Shown here piece by piece: positions 60,753 through 64,000 of a stretch of DNA of 64,000 nt. Below the pieces are notes generated by a model. The model did no database searches. It was not told where the DNA came from and saw only the letters and a program-made list of their open reading frames with translations. Positions within the stretch are counted from its first letter, which is position 1. Every line of letters starts with the position of its first letter. A program made the translations under genes and the position numbers. This DNA is from Paenarthrobacter sp. (GTDB taxonomy: Bacteria > Actinomycetota > Actinomycetes > Actinomycetales > Micrococcaceae). Location: contig JAPSHX010000001.1 of assembly GCA_031179305.1 (NCBI GenBank), positions 224,643 to 288,642 of the forward strand. Direction: 5' to 3'.

Positions 60753-61703
60753 TTACTTCTGGTTCTCGATGGCCCTTCGCAGGAAACCGCTGGCTTCTTC
60801 CAAAGCACCCTTGGCCTGGCCAGCCTCGATGCCCGTCAGGAGCACCAAAATGGCCGCCTTCACAGAGCCACCTACAGCGTCCAAAGCATCAGCAGCTTCT
60901 TGGGCGGACACGCCGGTTGCGTGCTGGACCGTTCGTTGCGAGCGGGCCAACAGCTTCTCGTTCGTGGCGCGCAGATCCACCATGAGGTTCCCGTAGGTCT
61001 TACCCAGCTTCACCATCACCAACGTGCTGATCATGTTGAGGACAAGTTTCTGCGCCGTGCCCGAGTTCAGCCTGGTGGAACCCGCGATGAACTCCGGACC
61101 CACAACAACCTCGATCGCGGCATCCGCCAGATGGCTGACGGCCGAGCCCTTGTTGCAGGCCAGCGACGCCGTAAACGCACCCCGCTTCCGGGCCTCTTCC
61201 AGGGCACCGATCACGTAGGGCGTCCGGCCCGAGGCCGTAATACCCACGACGGCATCGGCTTCGGTCACGTTGATGTGGTGAAGGTCGCGCGCGCCGGCAG
61301 TCGCGTTGTCCTCGGCATACTCAACCGGTTTCTGGATTGCTTGGACTCCGCCCGCAATAAGTCCGACGACGAGTCCCGGCGGGGTGCCGAACGTAGGCGG
61401 GCATTCGCTTGCGTCGAGCACACCCAGTCGTCCGGCCGTTCCGGCTCCCACATACAAAAGGCGGCCACCGCGCTGGAGCCGCTCCGCGACGGCGTCGACG
61501 GTTTGAACGATGGCGGGACTCGCAGCTTCCACGGCGGCGTGTACTCCTGCACTGTGGGCAAGCATTGCCGCAACCAGTTCTTCGGTGCCCAGGATGTCCA
61601 GATTCTCCAGGCCCTCGGCCGTGGCCTCAGTCGCCAATCCGGCGAGTTCCGTGCGCAGGCCCGCTAGTTTGTCGGCGTTAGTCGGGCCAGTTTGTTCCGT
61701 CAC
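60753..61703 (-). CDS. murQ: N-acetylmuramic acid 6-phosphate etherase
   Basis: A 316-residue MurQ. SIS-domain sugar-binding segments are visible: RLLYVGAGTAGRLGVLDASE, the ECPPTF loop and GITASGRTPYVIGAL, with the catalytic glutamates of the family in DASECPPTF and in AE-type positions of the helical part. It cleaves the lactyl ether of MurNAc 6-phosphate to give GlcNAc 6-phosphate and lactate. GTG 61703 is used. The gene overlaps the upstream kinase by 26 bp. Confidence 0.92.
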   Translation of the reverse strand: MTEQTGPTNADKLAGLRTELAGLATEATAEGLENLDILGTEELVAAMLAHSAGVHAAVEAASPAIVQTVDAVAERLQRGGRLLYVGAGTAGRLGVLDASECPPTFGTPPGLVVGLIAGGVQAIQKPVEYAEDNATAGARDLHHINVTEADAVVGITASGRTPYVIGALEEARKRGAFTASLACNKGSAVSHLADAAIEVVVGPEFIAGSTRLNSGTAQKLVLNMISTLVMVKLGKTYGNLMVDLRATNEKLLARSQRTVQHATGVSAQEAADALDAVGGSVKAAILVLLTGIEAGQAKGALEEASGFLRRAIENQK

Positions 61704-62625
61704 GGTGGATGTACCTTTCCTGGATGAGCCCGCGGCGCGTCGCAGCGAGGGCAGCGCCGTCCAAGCCATCGCCGAGCGGTGCAACCACCTCAATCCCAGC
61801 CGAAGCGAGGGACTTCCGCAAGAGCGCGGCGAAGAAGTCCGATTCCACCACTCCGCCCAGCATCGCCACGCGGGGTGTGCTGCCGTTGTCGCCGCCAGCG
61901 GCGAGCCCCACGGTATGGGTCAGGATGCGGCACGACTCGTCGATGATGCCATGTGCGACGGCGTCACCCGCCTCCGCTGCGTGCAGAACCAGCGGCGCGA
62001 AACGGGCCATAGCCCGGTAAGGGTTCTCGTTGGAGGCGAGCCAGCCTGGAAGCATCTCCGGTGACTCCACCAGGGCGCCGGCTGCGGCCGACAACGACGT
62101 GGCCGGGCCGCCGTCGTGCGCTTCAAGAACTGCCTGCAGTCCTTGCTGGCCGATCCATCGTCCGCTGCCGCGATCGCCCAGATAGGGCCCCCAGCCGTCG
62201 GCCCGGTGCAGGACGCCGGCTTCATCGAAGCGGAAGGCCACGGCACCCGTGCCCACGATGAGCGTGGTGCCGGGGGCGCCTTGGAGAGCGCCGAGTTGGG
62301 CGGCCGTCGCATCTGAGAGGACCGCTGCAGGAACCGAGAACCTTCGGGACAACATGGTGGCCAGTTCCTGGGACTTCTCCGCGGACGCTTCGACGCCGGC
62401 AACTGCGGCGCCAACGCTGGTAACCCCAGCTAAGGGGAGGCTTGGCGGCAAGAGGCTGAACGTCTCGAGGAGGAGCTCGAACGCGAGGGTGGGCCCGTTG
62501 TCCACGTGTACGCCGGGGAAGCCATGCTGGTCGGCGGCGCCCAGCAAGTCCGGCCCGCTGCGCAACTCAACGCGGCAACGGCTCTTTCCTACATCGGCAA
62601 CAAGAACGACCTCGGTGGCTTCCAT
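61678..62625 (-). CDS. BadF/BadG-type N-acetylhexosamine kinase
   Basis: A 315-residue ASKHA-fold kinase of the BadF/BadG/NagK type: VLVADVGKSRCRVEL (phosphate 1), GTTLIVGTGAVAF (phosphate 2), and VAMLGGVVESDFFAALLRKS (adenosine site). Next to murQ it most likely phosphorylates MurNAc or GlcNAc to feed the etherase. Substrate choice between these cannot be fixed. It is the first gene of the kinase-murQ-transporter operon. Confidence 0.83.
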   Translation of the reverse strand: MEATEVVLVADVGKSRCRVELRSGPDLLGAADQHGFPGVHVDNGPTLAFELLLETFSLLPPSLPLAGVTSVGAAVAGVEASAEKSQELATMLSRRFSVPAAVLSDATAAQLGALQGAPGTTLIVGTGAVAFRFDEAGVLHRADGWGPYLGDRGSGRWIGQQGLQAVLEAHDGGPATSLSAAAGALVESPEMLPGWLASNENPYRAMARFAPLVLHAAEAGDAVAHGIIDESCRILTHTVGLAAGGDNGSTPRVAMLGGVVESDFFAALLRKSLASAGIEVVAPLGDGLDGAALAATRRGLIQERYIHRDGTNWPD

Positions 62626-62688
62626 GGATCAACCCTATGTTGCGGGGCCTGATCTGCGTGGCAAACCCGCGAAATGGGGCGAAGAGCG

Positions 62689-62723
62689 GGCCTCGCAACG
62701 GGTGGACCCTGCGTTGTGAGGCC
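62689..62723. terminator. Hairpin with the GGGCCTCGCAAC family repeat
   Basis: GGCCTCGCAACG (62689-62700) and CGTTGTGAGGCC (62712-62723) form a stem with one wobble. The same GGGCCTCGCAAC motif occurs at 62762, 63850 and 63923, all near the AbiEi/DUF559-type paralog. It may end the kinase-upstream region or be a dispersed repeat. Confidence 0.4.
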
Positions 62724-62861
62724 AGTTCTGCTGGGTATTGGGTGTGCTTTGCGTGTAGAGCGGGCCTCGCAACTTCTGTGGAGGAATAGTCGCAGCGTCC
62801 TTCAGGGGCCAAATCTGTGGATAACGCAACGCTACTGGCCGTTTCCGGCAAGCATGGTCCA

Positions 62862-63791
62862 ATGCGGAAACCTATTCCTTTGCCGTCGGAGATCAACCCG
62901 GAAGGCTTCCTTGTCAGAGACGCCTACGCGGCCGGCGTGCCACGCGGGAGGCTTCAATCGGCAGGCCTCATCACACCCAGCCGGGGAATCCGGCTTGACC
63001 GGAGCGATAGCCCCAACGTGGCGCTACTTGCACGGCTGCACACGGCCGTCACTCCCCGTTGTGCGGTCAGCCATGTGACCGCTGCGCTCCTCTGGTCGAT
63101 CCCCCTTCCGATATATCTCGAGGAGGAGGGCAACAACGGCGTTATTCACGTGACGCGACGACACGAGATCGGGCGGGTCAAACGTCGCGGCGTGGTCGGG
63201 CATCGAGCACCGTTGCTGGCCCGAGACGTTCGTGCTGTGAACGGGGTGCAACTGACGTCGCCCGAGTGGACCTGGATGGATTTGGCCAGGCACATGGGGC
63301 GGTCTTCGCTCGTGGCGGCCGGCGACTTTCTGTTGGCTCGGGAGAATCCGCTGTCTTCGATCGAGGCAATCCAGGAAGTCATTGACCGGCGGCCGAAGGT
63401 CAAGGGAATCAGGATGGCCCGGGAGATACTGCCGTTACTGCGCGTCGGGGTGGACTCTCCTCAGGAATCCCGGCTGCGGTTGAAAATCGTCGACGCCGGG
63501 CTGCCGGAGCCAGCGGTCACGCAGCCGGTCTTCGATGAACAAGGCAGGTATGTATCCACGCCGGACCTCCAATACAAGGAATACAAAATTGCCATGGAGT
63601 ATGAGGGGGATCATCATCGATCCGACCCAGTGCAGTGGGGTAAGGACATCGAACGCGACGACCGGCTTCGAGCAATGGGGTGGATCGTGCTGAAGTTCTC
63701 GGATGTTCAGATGAAAGGCGGATGGGCCAACGCCGAACGTAAGGTGCGCGATGCGTTGGTGTCGCGCGGGTGGCGAGGGCCGGCGTCGTAA
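62862..63791 (+). CDS. AbiEi-like/DUF559-type protein (paralog 2)
   Basis: A 309-residue paralog of the protein at 58343: shared N-terminus (MRKPIPLPSEI ~ MKYPRALPETL), a wHTH-like FLVRDAYAAGVPRGRLQSAG, a GVVGHRAPL block, and C-terminal TPDLQY then EYEGDHH, the nuclease-fold residues. ATG 62862 is chosen by this match over an earlier ATG at 62817. Both copies have repeats beside them. Function unknown. Confidence 0.65.
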   Translation: MRKPIPLPSEINPEGFLVRDAYAAGVPRGRLQSAGLITPSRGIRLDRSDSPNVALLARLHTAVTPRCAVSHVTAALLWSIPLPIYLEEEGNNGVIHVTRRHEIGRVKRRGVVGHRAPLLARDVRAVNGVQLTSPEWTWMDLARHMGRSSLVAAGDFLLARENPLSSIEAIQEVIDRRPKVKGIRMAREILPLLRVGVDSPQESRLRLKIVDAGLPEPAVTQPVFDEQGRYVSTPDLQYKEYKIAMEYEGDHHRSDPVQWGKDIERDDRLRAMGWIVLKFSDVQMKGGWANAERKVRDALVSRGWRGPAS

Positions 63792-63800
63792 GGAGCGGGG

Positions 63801-64000
63801 TTTGTGGGGCCTGGTGTGCGCGGTATGGGGCACGCTGAGGGCGCAGATCGGGCCTCGCAACGCAGGGGGTGGGTTTGTGGGGCCTGGTGTGCAGGGTATG
63901 GGGCACGCTATGGGTGCTGAGTGGGCCTCGCAACGCAGGGGGGTAATTTGTGGGGCCTGGTGTGCAGGGTATGGGGCACGCTATGGGTGCTGAGTGGGCC
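63801..64000. repeat. 73-bp tandem repeat, at least 2.7 copies, running off the window
   Basis: Units start at 63801, 63874 and 63947 with period 73; each begins TTTGTGGGGCCTGGTGTGC and, where complete, contains GGGCCTCGCAAC. The third copy is cut by the window end, so the full number is unknown. There is no coding frame I trust. It directly follows the paralog gene and shares its motif with 62689 and 62762. Confidence 0.85.

Noticed and set aside
59173..60996. A 607-codon open frame on the plus strand
   Set aside because: It is antisense to the clearly real MFS transporter; the product is mostly Q, R, E and H, typical of a high-GC complementary frame.

Overview
The window is high-GC DNA whose best fit is a soil actinobacterium of the Micrococcaceae (Arthrobacter/Paenarthrobacter type). 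The signs are GC-rich codon use, many GTG/TTG starts, an ANTAR regulator, an HspR-type MerR regulator, the DUF6350-purN gene pair, and families typical of that group. This assignment rests on protein family content only; no 16S gene or other marker is present.

Layout. (1) 0-9.3 kb is ordinary chromosome: the end of an ANTAR protein, an MFS exporter, a Cys-rich metal-binding protein, an oxidoreductase/hydrolase/TetR operon with a visible promoter-operator, TerC, small membrane protein and regulator pairs, and a divergent MarR/EamA pair. (2) 9.4-25.0 kb is a defence island of visibly lower GC. Its left arm (minus strand) encodes a nuclease-like protein, a macro-SIR2 fusion, a GIY-YIG nuclease-like protein and a DUF6308 protein. 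Its right arm (plus strand) encodes three tightly coupled genes resembling the DptF-DptG-DptH restriction module of phosphorothioation systems, but followed by a C5-cytosine methyltransferase and a Vsr endonuclease instead of DndBCDE. This is the best candidate for an undescribed system. (3) 25.0-34.3 kb is a scrambled zone. A permease / DHFR-fold protein / hydrolase / flavin monooxygenase locus is duplicated in direct orientation and mostly pseudogenised. One copy is split by an IS21-family element with a 4-bp target duplication. (4) 35.0-41.7 kb is a complete type I Wadjet operon (jetABCD, minus strand), an anti-plasmid SMC system.

(5) 42-46.7 kb holds a cold-shock gene with a structured leader and strong terminator, a large ATP-binding LuxR regulator and an APC permease. 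Two arrays of a CACCTAG motif spaced by about 21 bp bracket the latter pair. (6) 47-53 kb holds a pRiA4b ORF3-like protein, an excalibur-type secreted protein, a glycosyltransferase / UDP-sugar dehydrogenase pair, and a Panacea-type toxin-antitoxin candidate. (7) 53-55.4 kb is a heat-shock cluster: HspR-like MerR divergent from Hsp20, a J-domain protein and a small hypothetical. (8) 55.8-64 kb is core-like: DUF6350, purN, a peptidoglycan-recycling operon (sugar kinase, murQ, MFS transporter), and two paralogous AbiEi/DUF559-type genes with nearby hairpins or tandem repeats.

The window therefore combines two defence loci (methyltransferase plus Dpt-like restriction with a NAD-related arm, and Wadjet) and a toxin-antitoxin candidate with an IS-driven decay zone, set into an otherwise ordinary actinobacterial chromosome.
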